A stretch of 64,000 nucleotides of DNA from Aestuariispira ectoiniformans (GCF_025136295.1 NZ_CP062788.1:3117588-3181587); one strand, 5' to 3'; positions 24,313 to 33,950 are shown, numbered from the stretch's first letter. Notes: generated by a model from the letters alone, not told the origin. Made by a program: numbers and translations.

Positions 24313-24957
24313 CTACCGGATTTGGGAAGCCGCCTTGGCGCGTCGGGTGATTTCCGCCCAGTCCCCTACCTTGACCAGATCGCCTGCCGCGATCCAGGAA
24401 CCGCCGACGCAGGTGACATTCTTCAACGACAGGAAATCGGCGGCATTGGATTCGGAAATTCCGCCGGTCGGGCAGAACTGAACATCCTGGATCGGTGCGC
24501 CGATGGCCTTCAACGCAGGCATACCGCCCGCCACTGTCGCGGGGAAAAATTTCTGGCATTTGAAACCACGCTGCCGCAGGGTCATTACTTCCGACGCCGT
24601 GGCGGCGGCAGGCAGATAGGGCATTCCAATCTCAAGCGATGCCGCCAGCAGCGCATCGGTATAACCGGGGCTGATCGCAAGCGTCGCCCCCGCATCCCGC
24701 ACTTGCGCGAATTGTTCGACTTCCAGCACCGTTCCGGCTGCCACAGCCATTTCCGGCAGGGATTTGGCGATCTGCTCCATCGCTGCCAGGGCAGCTCCGG
24801 TGCGCAACGTCACTTCGGCAACGGAGATACCCCCAGCCAACAGAGCCTCTGCCAGCGGCAGGGCGTCTTCCGCCCGCTCAATGGTCAGGACGGGCATAAC
24901 AGGCCCGCGCCGCATCATGGCGTCCACGGTTTTCTGCAAAGTCACCAAATCAGTCAT
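24313..24957 (-). CDS. eda: KDPG aldolase
   Basis: A 214-residue class I aldolase that cleaves 2-keto-3-deoxy-6-phosphogluconate to pyruvate and glyceraldehyde 3-phosphate. The Schiff-base lysine is in CQKFFPA (Lys136) and the general acid/base Glu is in AEVTLRT (Glu48). Further blocks are PGYTDALLAA and FCPTGGISESNAADFL. It is the last gene of the nine-gene sugar operon, starting one base after the kdgK stop. KDPGal aldolases share this fold, so a galactose-derived substrate is possible, but the presence of a PfkB-type KDG kinase favours KDPG. Confidence 0.93.
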   Translation of the reverse strand: MTDLVTLQKTVDAMMRRGPVMPVLTIERAEDALPLAEALLAGGISVAEVTLRTGAALAAMEQIAKSLPEMAVAAGTVLEVEQFAQVRDAGATLAISPGYTDALLAASLEIGMPYLPAAATASEVMTLRQRGFKCQKFFPATVAGGMPALKAIGAPIQDVQFCPTGGISESNAADFLSLKNVTCVGGSWIAAGDLVKVGDWAEITRRAKAASQIR

Positions 24958-24958
24958 C

Positions 24959-25885
24959 TCAAGACGCCTTCACGATTTCCGGAATAAGAATGGGCACAAT
25001 CGCCCCTTTTTGCTGGATCACCTGGGCGGCGACCGCCTGCCCCGCGGCCACAGCCTGTGGAACATCGCCGCCCGTGGTCCGACTTGCCAGATAACCCGCA
25101 TTGAAACTGTCGCCTGCGGCCGTCGTATCCACGACCCCGGTCACGGCAGACACATCGAAACTCCGCTGCGCGCCAGCGCTGATCACCCAACAGGGATCAG
25201 TCCCGCATTTCAGCACAATTTCCGTACAACCATAGGACCAGAGGCGGCCCAACACCGCCTGTTCGTCCTCATCCTGCCAAAGCGCGCACTCATCATCATA
25301 GGACGGCAACGCCAGATCACAGCGCCGATAAGCCTCCACCATTGCGTCCCGCGCCTCTTCCTCCGGCCAAAGCCGCGGGCGGTAGTTGCCGTCATAGGCC
25401 ACCTTGCCGCCCCTGGCACGGAACCGGTCCAGCAGGGCAAAGAGCTTCGCACGCCCCGCTGGTGGCAAGATCGCCAGACTGATCCCGGAAAAATACAACC
25501 AGTCCCGCTTCATCAGCGCGGTTTCCAGCGCCTCGGCATTATCAGTCTGGAACAGTTTCTTCGCCGGTGCCTCGTTACGCCAATACAGGAAGCTGCGTTC
25601 TCCTGTCTCATCGGTCTGGATCAGATAAAGGCCCGGCACGGTGCCAGCCAGACGCTCCACCAGATCGGTCCTGATGCCTTCCGCCTGCCAGCCGTCGACC
25701 ATCTCCTGGCTGAGACTGTCATCGCCCAGGATCGTGGCGTAATGCACATCAATGTCGCTGCCGCCACAACGTGCCAGATAGACAGCCGTATTCAGCGTAT
25801 CGCCGCCATAGGTACGCCGATACAGGCCATCGCCCGTATCGAACAATTCCACCATACATTCGCCGATAATACCGACAGAAGTCAT
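24959..25885 (-). CDS. kdgK: 2-keto-3-deoxygluconate kinase (PfkB family)
   Basis: A 308-residue ribokinase-family (PfkB) kinase that phosphorylates KDG to KDPG for the aldolase encoded next. Features are the N-terminal TSVGIIGECMVELFDTGDGL, the substrate-binding YGGDTLNTAVYLAR and the C-terminal PfkB signature DTTAAGDSFNAGYLAS, with the catalytic Asp in GD. I start it at ATG 25885. The reading frame extends 67 codons further but overlaps the dehydratase gene. The gap to the dehydratase is 19 bases, so it is clearly in the same operon. Confidence 0.9.
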   Translation of the reverse strand: MTSVGIIGECMVELFDTGDGLYRRTYGGDTLNTAVYLARCGGSDIDVHYATILGDDSLSQEMVDGWQAEGIRTDLVERLAGTVPGLYLIQTDETGERSFLYWRNEAPAKKLFQTDNAEALETALMKRDWLYFSGISLAILPPAGRAKLFALLDRFRARGGKVAYDGNYRPRLWPEEEARDAMVEAYRRCDLALPSYDDECALWQDEDEQAVLGRLWSYGCTEIVLKCGTDPCWVISAGAQRSFDVSAVTGVVDTTAAGDSFNAGYLASRTTGGDVPQAVAAGQAVAAQVIQQKGAIVPILIPEIVKAS

Positions 25886-25904
25886 CGTCTCTATCACTCC
25901 TGCC

Positions 25905-27698
25905 TTAATGAGAATGGCGCGGTTCGCCTTTGGTGGCGACGATCCGCTGGAATTTTGTGGCGCTTTCCAGACAACCGCCCGAGGCAAGCTGCCCGACCGC
26001 CCCACGGTAGATTTCTTGCCAGGGCGTCTGATCTTCGGGAATATTGGGAACGAAGTCGGCGCGACGGCGCTCGATCTCCTCCTCATCCACCAGCATATCG
26101 ACCCGCCGGGTATTCAGGTCCACGCGAACCACATCACCGTTTTTAAGCAAGGCCAGACCACTGCCCACCGCCGCCTCCGGTGAGGCATTCAGGATCGACG
26201 GGCTACCTGACGTGCCGCTTTGACGGCCGTCCCCGATACAGGGCAGCGAGGTAATCCCCTCTTTCACCAACCGGTCCGGCGGCAGCATATTCACCACTTC
26301 CGCAGAACCCGGATAACCTACCGGACCGCAATTGCGGATGAAGAGGATGCTGTTCCCGTCGATATCGAGATCGGGGCTGTTGATATTCGCGTGGTAATCC
26401 TCCGGTCCTTCAAAGACAATCGCCCTGCCTTCGAACATATTCGGATGATCCGGGTGGCTGAGATAGCGTTTGCGGAAATCATCGTCGATGACAGACGTCT
26501 TGAGGACTGCTGCGTCGAACAGGTTACCGGACATGACAAGCAGGCCCGCCTTTTCCTGCATCGGTGCATCAACCGGCCAGATCACGTCGCGGTCATGGGT
26601 GACGGCATCTTTGCAATTCTCAGCCATGGTCTGCCCGTTGACGGTGGTCACATCCTCGTGGATCAGACCGGCACCGATCAGGTCCGCCATCACGGCGGGC
26701 ACGCCGCCTGCCTTGTGGAAACGTTCGCCCAGATGCACACCTGCCGGCTGGCAGTTGACGATCAGCGGCACCTCATAACCAACCCGCTGCCAGTCCTCCA
26801 TGGTGATCTCAACGCCCACATGGCGGGCGATGGCATTCAAATGCGGCGGACAGTTGCTGGACGCACCAATGGCAGATGCCATAACGATTGCATTTTCAAA
26901 GGCTTGCTTCGTCATGATATCAGAGGGCTTTAAGTCATCTTCGACCAATTTGACGACGCGTTTGCCGGTGGCATAGGCCATCTGGCCGCGTTCGCGATAG
27001 GGCGCAGGGATCGAGGCGCAACCCGGCAGGGACATGCCCAGAGCCTCTGCCAGCACATTCATGGAAAGCGCCGTCCCCATAATATTGCAATGACCGATGG
27101 AGGGCGCGGAAGCCGCCGCCAGGTCCATGAATTCGTCATAATCGATCTCACCTGCGGCGTGACGTTGGCGCGCTTCCCAGATAACCGCCCCCGACCCGAC
27201 CGACCGGCCCTTGTGATAACCGTCCAACATCGGACCACCGGAAAGCACAATGGCCGGAATATCAACCGTGGCCGCCGCCATAAGCAGCGCCGGTGTGGTT
27301 TTGTCGCAGCCGGTTGTCAGAACCACGCCGTCGATGGGATAGCCATAAAGCGTTTCCACAAGCCCCAGATAGGCGAGGTTCCGGTCCAGCGCCGCCGTCG
27401 GGCGCTTGCCGGTTTCCTGAATCGGATGGACCGGGAATTCCAGGGGCACACCACCTGCCTCGCGGATACCGTCCTTCACACGTTCCGCCAGATCCTTATG
27501 GTGGCGGTTGCAGGGCGTCAGGTCGGAACCTGTCTGGGCAATACCGATGATCGGTCGGCCCGACTGCAATTCGTCGCGCGTCAGGCCGAAATTCAGATAA
27601 CGCTCCAGATAGAGCGCAGTCATACCCGGATCGGCACTGTCATCGAACCAGAGCTGGCTGCGCAATTTCGTGTGTCTGGTCTTGGTCCCCTCACCCAT
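25905..27698 (-). CDS. IlvD/Edd-family sugar-acid dehydratase
   Basis: A 597-residue iron-sulfur dehydratase of the IlvD/Edd family. The three cluster cysteines are Cys63 (TPCNRHH), Cys131 (TTGCDKTTP) and Cys204 (GHCNIMGTA). Other family blocks are [20 protein letters not shown] and [20 protein letters not shown]. The subgroup includes arabonate, xylonate, galactonate and gluconate dehydratases rather than dihydroxy-acid dehydratase. Its partners (lactonase, dehydrogenase, KDG kinase, KDPG aldolase) point to dehydration of an aldonate such as gluconate or galactonate to a 2-keto-3-deoxy acid. The exact sugar acid cannot be fixed from sequence. Confidence 0.88.
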   Translation of the reverse strand: MGEGTKTRHTKLRSQLWFDDSADPGMTALYLERYLNFGLTRDELQSGRPIIGIAQTGSDLTPCNRHHKDLAERVKDGIREAGGVPLEFPVHPIQETGKRPTAALDRNLAYLGLVETLYGYPIDGVVLTTGCDKTTPALLMAAATVDIPAIVLSGGPMLDGYHKGRSVGSGAVIWEARQRHAAGEIDYDEFMDLAAASAPSIGHCNIMGTALSMNVLAEALGMSLPGCASIPAPYRERGQMAYATGKRVVKLVEDDLKPSDIMTKQAFENAIVMASAIGASSNCPPHLNAIARHVGVEITMEDWQRVGYEVPLIVNCQPAGVHLGERFHKAGGVPAVMADLIGAGLIHEDVTTVNGQTMAENCKDAVTHDRDVIWPVDAPMQEKAGLLVMSGNLFDAAVLKTSVIDDDFRKRYLSHPDHPNMFEGRAIVFEGPEDYHANINSPDLDIDGNSILFIRNCGPVGYPGSAEVVNMLPPDRLVKEGITSLPCIGDGRQSGTSGSPSILNASPEAAVGSGLALLKNGDVVRVDLNTRRVDMLVDEEEIERRRADFVPNIPEDQTPWQEIYRGAVGQLASGGCLESATKFQRIVATKGEPRHSH

Positions 27699-27715
27699 AA
27701 GTCAGGTCCCTCCAA

Positions 27716-28498
27716 TCAATTGTCCGAGATACGGTTACGACCGATCAGCGGATATTGTTCAACCTCATAGACCGAGCCACTCACCGGCGCACTGTCATCC
27801 GACAGCCAGAAGATCGCATGATGCGCGATCTGTTCCGGGCGCAGGATCGTGCCGCTGGGCGCGGACAACGGGTGCAGATGGTCCATCCAATCTTCCGGAC
27901 GGCCTTCGTTGAGCTGAATCTGGTTTTCGTTTTCCGTATAGGTCCAGCCCACGTTCAACTGGTTCACCCGGATCAGTTCCCGGCCATGGGCATCCGCCAG
28001 ATTGCGGGTCATGGTCTGCAAACCGCCCTTGGTCATGGAGTAGAGCAACAGGTCCGGTTGACCGCAATGGGCATTGATGGAGCCTATATTGACGATGGCA
28101 CCCGCCGATTTCTGTTTGCGGAACTGTGCGATCGCTGCCTTGGCAACCAACATCGGCGCGCGCAGATTTACCGCAAAGACGAAATCGAATTCTTCCGCCG
28201 TTGCCGTCTCGATATTATGGCGCGGGGAGATGCCTGCATTGTTAACAACGCCGTCCAACCGACCAAAAGACGCGAGGGCTGCGTCAATCAATGTCTGCGG
28301 CACTGCCGGGTCCGTCAGGTCACCGGCAACAGCCGTTACCCTGTCAGAGGCAAGTTGCTCCTGCGCTGCTTTCAGCTTGGCTTCGTCATTGCCATGCAGA
28401 ACCAGCTTTGCGCCCTGGCACAGCACTTCCTCGGCAATGCCCAGACCGATCCCCGAATTCGAGCCGGTCACAACAATTACTTTATCCTTCAGGCGCAT
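27716..28498 (-). CDS. Short-chain dehydrogenase, probable sugar 1-dehydrogenase
   Basis: A 260-residue classical SDR. The cofactor motif TGSNSGIG is at 12-19, NNAG is in GVVNNAGISP, the catalytic Ser is in NIGSINAHCG and the Tyr/Lys pair is in YSMTK. In this operon it would oxidise the imported sugar to its lactone ahead of the SMP-30 lactonase, or oxidise a sugar-acid intermediate. The first is the simpler reading. It lies 17 bases before the dehydratase gene and 3 bases after the lactonase gene. Confidence 0.85.
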   Translation of the reverse strand: MRLKDKVIVVTGSNSGIGLGIAEEVLCQGAKLVLHGNDEAKLKAAQEQLASDRVTAVAGDLTDPAVPQTLIDAALASFGRLDGVVNNAGISPRHNIETATAEEFDFVFAVNLRAPMLVAKAAIAQFRKQKSAGAIVNIGSINAHCGQPDLLLYSMTKGGLQTMTRNLADAHGRELIRVNQLNVGWTYTENENQIQLNEGRPEDWMDHLHPLSAPSGTILRPEQIAHHAIFWLSDDSAPVSGSVYEVEQYPLIGRNRISDN

Positions 28499-28501
28499 CG
28501 C

Positions 28502-29374
28502 TTATCCCTCAATGGAAACGGGCGTTTCAGCCAACCCGCGAATATCTGTCTCGATCCGGAACAACGCCCCGGAAGCAGGCGCATTTGCCAGTTCCTGTGC
28601 GGTCATACGTGTGGAGGCGGATGTCACAAAAATACTGGTCATCTCCGGCCCCCCGAAACAAAGCGAGGTCGGGCGCTGAACCGGGATTTCCACAACGCGG
28701 TCAATTGTGCCATCAGGACGATAGCGGGTCAGCCGCCAGCCATCCCAATGCGCGTTCCACAGGCAGCCATCCGCATCAACGGTCATGCCATCGGGGTAAC
28801 CGTCCCCCTCACCCAATTGGGCAAAAACCTCAAAGGGACCAAACGCACCGGTTTCCGCATCATAGGTGGCGGTTTTGATCTGCTGGGTCGGGGAGTCGGC
28901 GAAATAGACCCGGTCCCCCGCCGGGCTGAAGGCCGGGCCGTTGAAAACCGTGAAATGGTCCATCACGGGGCTGATCCGGCCGTGTGTGAAAGACCAGACA
29001 GAGGCCACCGGATCACTTTCCGGCAGATGTTTGGCCCCCGCAATGAAAGTTCCCCTACGATCGGCCTTGCCGTCATTCATCAGGCAGTCCTCGCGTGCGA
29101 TATCAGTCGCCAGCATACGGACTTCGCCTGTCATGGGTTCGACATGGGCAAATCCCCGCCCGATCGCCGCGACCAGACCGCCCTCGGCACAAAGAGCGAC
29201 CGACCCCGCCATTGCAGGCAGGTTAATACCGTTTACGGTACCTGTTCCTTCGGTACGTGCATAAAGCCTGGATTTTTCGATATCCAGCCAATAAAGCACC
29301 TGAAGGTCCGGATTCCATAACGGGCTTTCACCCAGTTGTGCCGGACCTTCCCAAATCTTGACCACTTCAACCAA
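28502..29374 (-). CDS. SMP-30/gluconolactonase family lactonase
   Basis: A 290-residue six-bladed beta-propeller of the SMP-30/regucalcin/LRE family, which hydrolyses sugar lactones to aldonates using a divalent metal. Metal-site and family segments visible are LGESPLWNP (the metal-ligand Glu), DIAREDCLMNDGKADRRGTF (the Asn-Asp ligand region), and DGYPDGMTVDADGCLWNAHW (a second Asp). The start is uncertain. Three non-ATG codons are possible; TTG 29374 is six bases from a GAGGG site and is preferred to TTG 29380 and GTG 29365. Fourth gene from the operon's end. Confidence 0.87.
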   Translation of the reverse strand: MVEVVKIWEGPAQLGESPLWNPDLQVLYWLDIEKSRLYARTEGTGTVNGINLPAMAGSVALCAEGGLVAAIGRGFAHVEPMTGEVRMLATDIAREDCLMNDGKADRRGTFIAGAKHLPESDPVASVWSFTHGRISPVMDHFTVFNGPAFSPAGDRVYFADSPTQQIKTATYDAETGAFGPFEVFAQLGEGDGYPDGMTVDADGCLWNAHWDGWRLTRYRPDGTIDRVVEIPVQRPTSLCFGGPEMTSIFVTSASTRMTAQELANAPASGALFRIETDIRGLAETPVSIEG

Positions 29375-29389
29375 AACCAACCCTCACTC

Positions 29390-30514
29390 TTACAGACGTT
29401 CTTCCGTTTCCGGATTGAACAGGCTGATCTTGTCCATGTCGACCATGAACTGCATGGTAGAGCCAGGTGCCGACGCATTATAGGGGTTTACGCGGGCAAT
29501 CACCTCACGGCCACCCAATTCGATATAGGTCAGTGTATCAGCGCCAGTCGGTTCCAGAACCTCCACCTGACAGTCGAAAGCGCAGTTGTTCGGTTTCTGC
29601 TGCATTTCCGCTTCGGAATAATGCGTCAGGTTTTCCGGGCGAATGCCAAGCACCAGTTCGCGCCCGACCCAATCCGCCAGTTCCTTGCGATCATCCCCCA
29701 ACGGCAGGAAGACCTGACTGCGGCTGCCGTTCGCGGTGCATTCCATGGTCACGCCCAACGCGCCATCCTGAGTGGTCAGCGTCGCCGGGATGAAGTTCAT
29801 GGCGGGAGAGCCCACAAAGCCTGCCACATACATATTGGACGGTTTCTCGTAGACCTCTTGCGGCGGGGCGAATTGCTGTACCACGCCTTCCTTCAGGATC
29901 GCGATACGGCTCGCCAGCGTCATGGCCTCGATCTGGTCATGGGTCACATAGATCATGGTCGTGCCCAGACGTTGGTGCAGGCGCTTGATCTCCGTGCGCA
30001 TTTCCACGCGCAGCTTGGCATCCAGGTTGGAAAGCGGTTCGTCGAACAGGAAGATTTTCGGATCGCGAACCAGCGCACGCCCCATGGCGACACGCTGACG
30101 CTGACCACCGGAAAGCTGTGCCGGTTTACGGTCCAGAAGGTGATCGATCTGCAGCATACGGGCCGCTTCGGTCACTTTCTGCGTACGGTCCACCTTGGGT
30201 ACCTTACGCATTTCCAGACCGAAACCGATATTCCGTCCCACCGTCATATTCGGATAAAGCGCATAGGTCTGGAAGACCATGGCGATATCGCGATCCTTGG
30301 GGTGAATATTGTTGATCTGGCGATTGTCGATGGTGATATCGCCGCTGGTGATGGTATCCAGGCCGGCAATCATATTCAGCAAGGTCGACTTGCCGCAGCC
30401 GGACGGCCCCAACAGAACCAGGAATTCACCGTCGTCCAGTTCCAGGTCGATGCCCTTGAGGACTTCAAGCGCCCCGTAAGCCTTCTTCACATTATTAATG
30501 CTGAGGGAAGCCAT
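29390..30514 (-). CDS. Sugar ABC transporter ATPase (UgpC/MalK type)
   Basis: A 374-residue ATPase of the CUT1 carbohydrate family: Walker A GPSGCGKST, signature LSGGQRQRV, Walker B IFLFDEPLSNLDA, H-loop VTHDQ, followed by a C-terminal TOBE/regulatory region. It energises the two permeases encoded just upstream. Its best context analogue is the GtsABCD/MglK glucose-mannitol system of Pseudomonas. A 15-base gap separates it from the lactonase gene, so transport and catabolism are in one transcript. Confidence 0.92.
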   Translation of the reverse strand: MASLSINNVKKAYGALEVLKGIDLELDDGEFLVLLGPSGCGKSTLLNMIAGLDTITSGDITIDNRQINNIHPKDRDIAMVFQTYALYPNMTVGRNIGFGLEMRKVPKVDRTQKVTEAARMLQIDHLLDRKPAQLSGGQRQRVAMGRALVRDPKIFLFDEPLSNLDAKLRVEMRTEIKRLHQRLGTTMIYVTHDQIEAMTLASRIAILKEGVVQQFAPPQEVYEKPSNMYVAGFVGSPAMNFIPATLTTQDGALGVTMECTANGSRSQVFLPLGDDRKELADWVGRELVLGIRPENLTHYSEAEMQQKPNNCAFDCQVEVLEPTGADTLTYIELGGREVIARVNPYNASAPGSTMQFMVDMDKISLFNPETEERL

Positions 30515-30532
30515 GTTTCTCTCTCCCGTCTC

Positions 30533-31420
30533 TTAACCCTTGACCGATCCTGCCGTCAGGCCGCGGACGAAATACCGTCCCGCCAGGACATAAACCAGCA
30601 AGGTGGGAGCCGCGGCGATCAGGGCCGCAGCCATATCTACGTTATAGCGTTTGACGCCGGTGGTGGTGTTGACCACGTTGTTGAGCGCAACCGTAACCGG
30701 CTGGCCGCCACCCGTGGTAAAGCTGGCGCCGAACAGGAAGTCGTTCCAGATCTGCGTGAACTGCCAGATGATGGTCACCACAATGATCGGCGGTGACAGC
30801 GGCAGGATGATCTTCCAGAAGATGGTGAAGAACCCTGCGCCGTCGATGGTCGCCGCCTTCACCAGGTCATCGGGAATATTCACATAATAGTTCCGGAAGA
30901 ACAGCGTGGTGAAAGGCAGGCCCGCCATGATATGGACCAGAACCAGCCCCGGGATCGTGTTGGCCATATGCAGCCAGCCAAGCGTCTGCGCCATTGGCAG
31001 CAGGACCACCTGAAACGGAATGAAGCAACCGAACAGGATCATGGCAAAGACCACATTCGCGCCTTTGAAACGGAATTTGGTCAGGGCATAGCCGGTCAGC
31101 GCGCCCAGGAAACTGGAAATCAGGACCGCCGGGATCGCCATCTGGACGGAGTTCCAGAAATAGGGCTGCAAGCCTTCACAGCTCACCCCGACGCAGGCCT
31201 CGCTCCAGGCAAAGGACCAGGCATCCACATTCAGTTCCGCCGGAAGCGACAGCAAGGTACCGGATCGAATTTCGTCCAGATCCTTGAAAGCCGTCGACAG
31301 CACCACAAAAAGCGGCAGCAGGTAATAAACCGCGAAAACACACAGCAGGAAATACAAGCCAAAACGCAGGGCCATATGCCACGGGCTACGGCTGCCGGGA
31401 AGTTGCGCCACATCAGCCAT
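30533..31420 (-). CDS. Sugar ABC transporter permease (GtsC-like)
   Basis: A 295-residue inner-membrane permease of the MalG class with six hydrophobic segments. The coupling-loop EAA-type motif is DLVKAATIDGAGFFTIFWKI, followed by PLSPP. The N-terminal region and the periplasmic loop with the Cys-containing EACVGVSCEGLQPYFWNSVQ match the GtsC glucose-type permeases. It overlaps the upstream permease gene by eight bases. Confidence 0.88.
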   Translation of the reverse strand: MADVAQLPGSRSPWHMALRFGLYFLLCVFAVYYLLPLFVVLSTAFKDLDEIRSGTLLSLPAELNVDAWSFAWSEACVGVSCEGLQPYFWNSVQMAIPAVLISSFLGALTGYALTKFRFKGANVVFAMILFGCFIPFQVVLLPMAQTLGWLHMANTIPGLVLVHIMAGLPFTTLFFRNYYVNIPDDLVKAATIDGAGFFTIFWKIILPLSPPIIVVTIIWQFTQIWNDFLFGASFTTGGGQPVTVALNNVVNTTTGVKRYNVDMAAALIAAAPTLLVYVLAGRYFVRGLTAGSVKG

Positions 31421-32363
31421 GTTTTTTCTCCCGCAGTTCGGAATAGAGATAAGGCACGATGATCGCCATCACGGTCGCCAGCATCATGATCGCGCTGGCC
31501 GCACCCAGGCCGATCTGGTTCCGCCGGAAGGTCATCTCGTACATGAAATTCGCAGGCAACGTGGAGGAATAGCCCGGACCGCCGCCGGTCAGGGCGACAA
31601 CGAGATCAAAGCTCTTGATCGCCAGATGCGACAGGATCACGAAACTGCTGAGGAACACCGGGCGTAACGTCGGCAGAATGATCACCAGATAAATCCGCGA
31701 GATCGATGCGCCATCCAGATAGGCCGCCTTGATGATCTCCTGATCCACCCCGCGAAGCGCCGCAAGGAACATCGCCATGACAAAGCCGGAAGCCTGCCAG
31801 ACCCCGGCAATGACCAGGGTGTAGACCGCCATGTCGGGGTCGACCAGCCAGGAAAACTCAAAGGAGGTCCAGCCCAGGCCATGCATCAGGTTTTCGATCC
31901 CGAGACCCGGATTCAAAATCCACTTCCAGGCCGTACCGGTCACGATGAAGGAAATTGCCATCGGATAGAGGTAGATGGTCCGCAGTATGCCCTCACCCCG
32001 GATTCTCTGATCCAGGAGAATAGCCAGCAGACAGCCCAGCACGATGGAAACGATGATGAACAGGCCGCCGAAAATCACGAGATTTTCAATCGCCACATGC
32101 CAGGGCGGCAGTTTCCATAGACGTATATACTGATACAGCCCTTCGAAGCTGTAGATGGGCAGCATCTTGGATTTCGTGAAGGAGGTGTAACCGGTCCAGG
32201 CAATGAAGCCGTAGACAAAAACCAGGACCAAGGCAAAGGACGGTGCCACGACCAGCTTGGATGTATTCCAGCGCAGCCAGTCTTTCACTTTGTCCATCAT
32301 GCTTGTCTTTTGGTCTTGCTTGGTCTGACCGATTGCAATCGAGCTCATTTCCCCGTTTGCCAT
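31413..32363 (-). CDS. Sugar ABC transporter permease (GtsB-like)
   Basis: A 316-residue permease of the MalF class. It has a hydrophilic N-terminal tail, then six or more membrane segments starting with LVVAPSFALVLVFVYGFIAW. The EAA-type loop is QEIIKAAYLDGASISRIYLV, and C-terminal DLVVALTGGGPGYSSTLPAN is the usual block of this group. An internal ATG (MSSIAIG) is an alternative start. It is separated from the binding-protein gene by a 147-base gap that contains a strong stem-loop. Confidence 0.88.
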   Translation of the reverse strand: MANGEMSSIAIGQTKQDQKTSMMDKVKDWLRWNTSKLVVAPSFALVLVFVYGFIAWTGYTSFTKSKMLPIYSFEGLYQYIRLWKLPPWHVAIENLVIFGGLFIIVSIVLGCLLAILLDQRIRGEGILRTIYLYPMAISFIVTGTAWKWILNPGLGIENLMHGLGWTSFEFSWLVDPDMAVYTLVIAGVWQASGFVMAMFLAALRGVDQEIIKAAYLDGASISRIYLVIILPTLRPVFLSSFVILSHLAIKSFDLVVALTGGGPGYSSTLPANFMYEMTFRRNQIGLGAASAIMMLATVMAIIVPYLYSELREKKHG

Positions 32364-32459
32364 GGTACAGCCTTTTCTTTTTCAGATCGGGATGGGCCGT
32401 AAGCGGCCTCAACTTTCGCAGCACTCACAGTCAATGCAGCGCCACAGTCACAAGCGGTT

Positions 32460-32497
32460 CGGTCCGTCCCCGACAATGGGCAAGCGGGAACGGACCG
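32460..32497 (-). other. Intercistronic stem-loop between binding-protein and permease genes
   Basis: Inverted repeat with arms CGGTCCGTCCCC and GGGAACGGACCG (a 12-bp stem with one mismatch) around a 14-base loop, just after the binding-protein stop. No T-run follows on the minus strand. Such structures after binding-protein genes usually protect the upstream mRNA or partly terminate, giving an excess of binding protein over permease. Confidence 0.65.
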
Positions 32498-32510
32498 GAC
32501 CAAACGCCGC

Positions 32511-33773
32511 TTAGAGGGCGAGTTCAACGGCTTCCGCAAGGCGGACCACCGCTTCGTCGGACGACATGTCGGAGTTGAAATGCTCCGTCACGACATCAAG
32601 GATCGCACCGCGGATTGCACCCGCCGTGGAAATTTCATGCGCCATGGAACCGACCAAAGTGTTGTTGTCGGATGCAACCTTCAGGTCATCCATGGATTTG
32701 ACCGCACAATCGTCAAACTTATCACGCGGCACACCGATACGCGCCGGGATAGAGCCCTTGTACAGGTTGAAGGTTTCCTGGAATTTCTCACCCAGGATCA
32801 GCTTCGCCAGCAGGTCCTGACCAGCCTTCTGATCGTCACCCTGCACGTTGAACATGGCAAAGCTGTCGGAGTTCAGGATATAGCCATGATCAGACGGTGT
32901 CGGCGCGCAAACGAAATCCACACCCGGCTTTTTACCGGCAGCGAGGAATTCACCCTTTGCCCAGTCACCCATGATCTGCATGGCGGCTTCGCCGCGCATG
33001 ACCATACCGGTTGCCAGGTTCCAGTCACGGCCCGGGAAGTCGGGATCCACATAGCCGCGAATCTTGCGCATTTCATCGAAGACCTTTTTCATCGTGTCGG
33101 ACTTCAGCGTGTCGACGTCACGCTCGACAAAGGCCTTGTTGAAGAAATCCGCACCACCGATGCCCAGGACAACGGTTTCAAAGATGGTCGCATCCTGCCA
33201 GGGCTGACCGCCATGGGCCAGCGGCGTGATCCCGGCCGCTTTCAGCTTTTCAGCCGTTTCGTTGAACTCGTCCCAGGAGGTCGGCACACCAGCGCCGACT
33301 TTTGCCAGGACTTTCGGGTTTGCCCAAATCCAGTCCACACGGTGAATGTTCACCGGAACGGCGACATAGTGACCGTCATATTTGACGATTTTCTGCAGCA
33401 ACGGCGGCAGGACCTTGTCCCAACCTTCTTCATTGGCAACCTTGTCGAGGTTAGCCAGCGCGCCTGTTTCCGCCCATTCCTGAATGTTAGGGCCTTTGAT
33501 CTGGACTGCGGTCGGCGGGTTGCCGGACAGCACACGGGAACGCAGCACAGCCGCCTGGGCGTCACCGCCACCACCGGCCACCGGTGCATCGACCCATTTA
33601 CCACCATGGGCTTCGAAATCTTCTTTCAGTGCCTTGACGGCTTTTGCCTCGCCACCGGATGTCCAATAGTGCAGAACTTCTGCAGTCGGTTCAGCCTGCG
33701 CACCTGCGGCAGCGGCGACAATGCCGCCTGCCAGAATCGTTGTCGCAGTTAGTTTGCGAAGAATGGCATTCAT
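32511..33773 (-). CDS. Sugar ABC transporter substrate-binding protein (GtsA-like)
   Basis: A 420-residue family 1 extracellular binding protein with a clear signal peptide (LTATTILAGGIVAAAAGAQA, cleavage near AQA-EPT). The mature start, EVLHYWTSGGEAKAVKALKE, and later PVNIHRVDWIWANPKVLAKV and HGGQPWQDATIFETVVLGIG resemble glucose-type (GtsA) binding proteins. The ATG at 33773 has GGGAGG eight bases upstream. It is the first gene of the operon, transcribed from the divergent region 33774-34025. Confidence 0.9.
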   Translation of the reverse strand: MNAILRKLTATTILAGGIVAAAAGAQAEPTAEVLHYWTSGGEAKAVKALKEDFEAHGGKWVDAPVAGGGGDAQAAVLRSRVLSGNPPTAVQIKGPNIQEWAETGALANLDKVANEEGWDKVLPPLLQKIVKYDGHYVAVPVNIHRVDWIWANPKVLAKVGAGVPTSWDEFNETAEKLKAAGITPLAHGGQPWQDATIFETVVLGIGGADFFNKAFVERDVDTLKSDTMKKVFDEMRKIRGYVDPDFPGRDWNLATGMVMRGEAAMQIMGDWAKGEFLAAGKKPGVDFVCAPTPSDHGYILNSDSFAMFNVQGDDQKAGQDLLAKLILGEKFQETFNLYKGSIPARIGVPRDKFDDCAVKSMDDLKVASDNNTLVGSMAHEISTAGAIRGAILDVVTEHFNSDMSSDEAVVRLAEAVELAL

Positions 33774-33903
33774 CAATAAGCCTCCCATATAGCGTTGACG
33801 AAACTTGGTTAACCGCTCCATTGTTTAGTTGTTGAATAAGGAACGGTTACTCGGTGTCATCGTGGTTTTTAGAAGGAAAGAAGACAGATCGCGACGAGAA
33901 TAG

Positions 33904-33950
33904 GGTAACAGAAGATTTCACAAAGGTTACATGGAAAAACTTTGTTACAT
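33904..33950. promoter_or_regulatory. GTTAC/GTAAC repeats in the sugar-operon divergent region
   Basis: GGTAACA (33904-33910), GGTTACAT (33925-33932) and TTGTTACAT (33942-33950) lie in the 252-base gap between the sugar operon and the response-regulator gene. Repeated half-sites in a divergent promoter next to an OmpR-type regulator suggest its binding sites, but the spacing is irregular and the assignment is weak. The rest of the gap is AT-rich with no clear promoter boxes. Confidence 0.3.

Noticed and set aside
25886-26086. Extended N terminus of the KDG kinase
   Set aside because: The extra 67 codons overlap the dehydratase gene and do not resemble the family; ATG 25885 gives the normal PfkB start.
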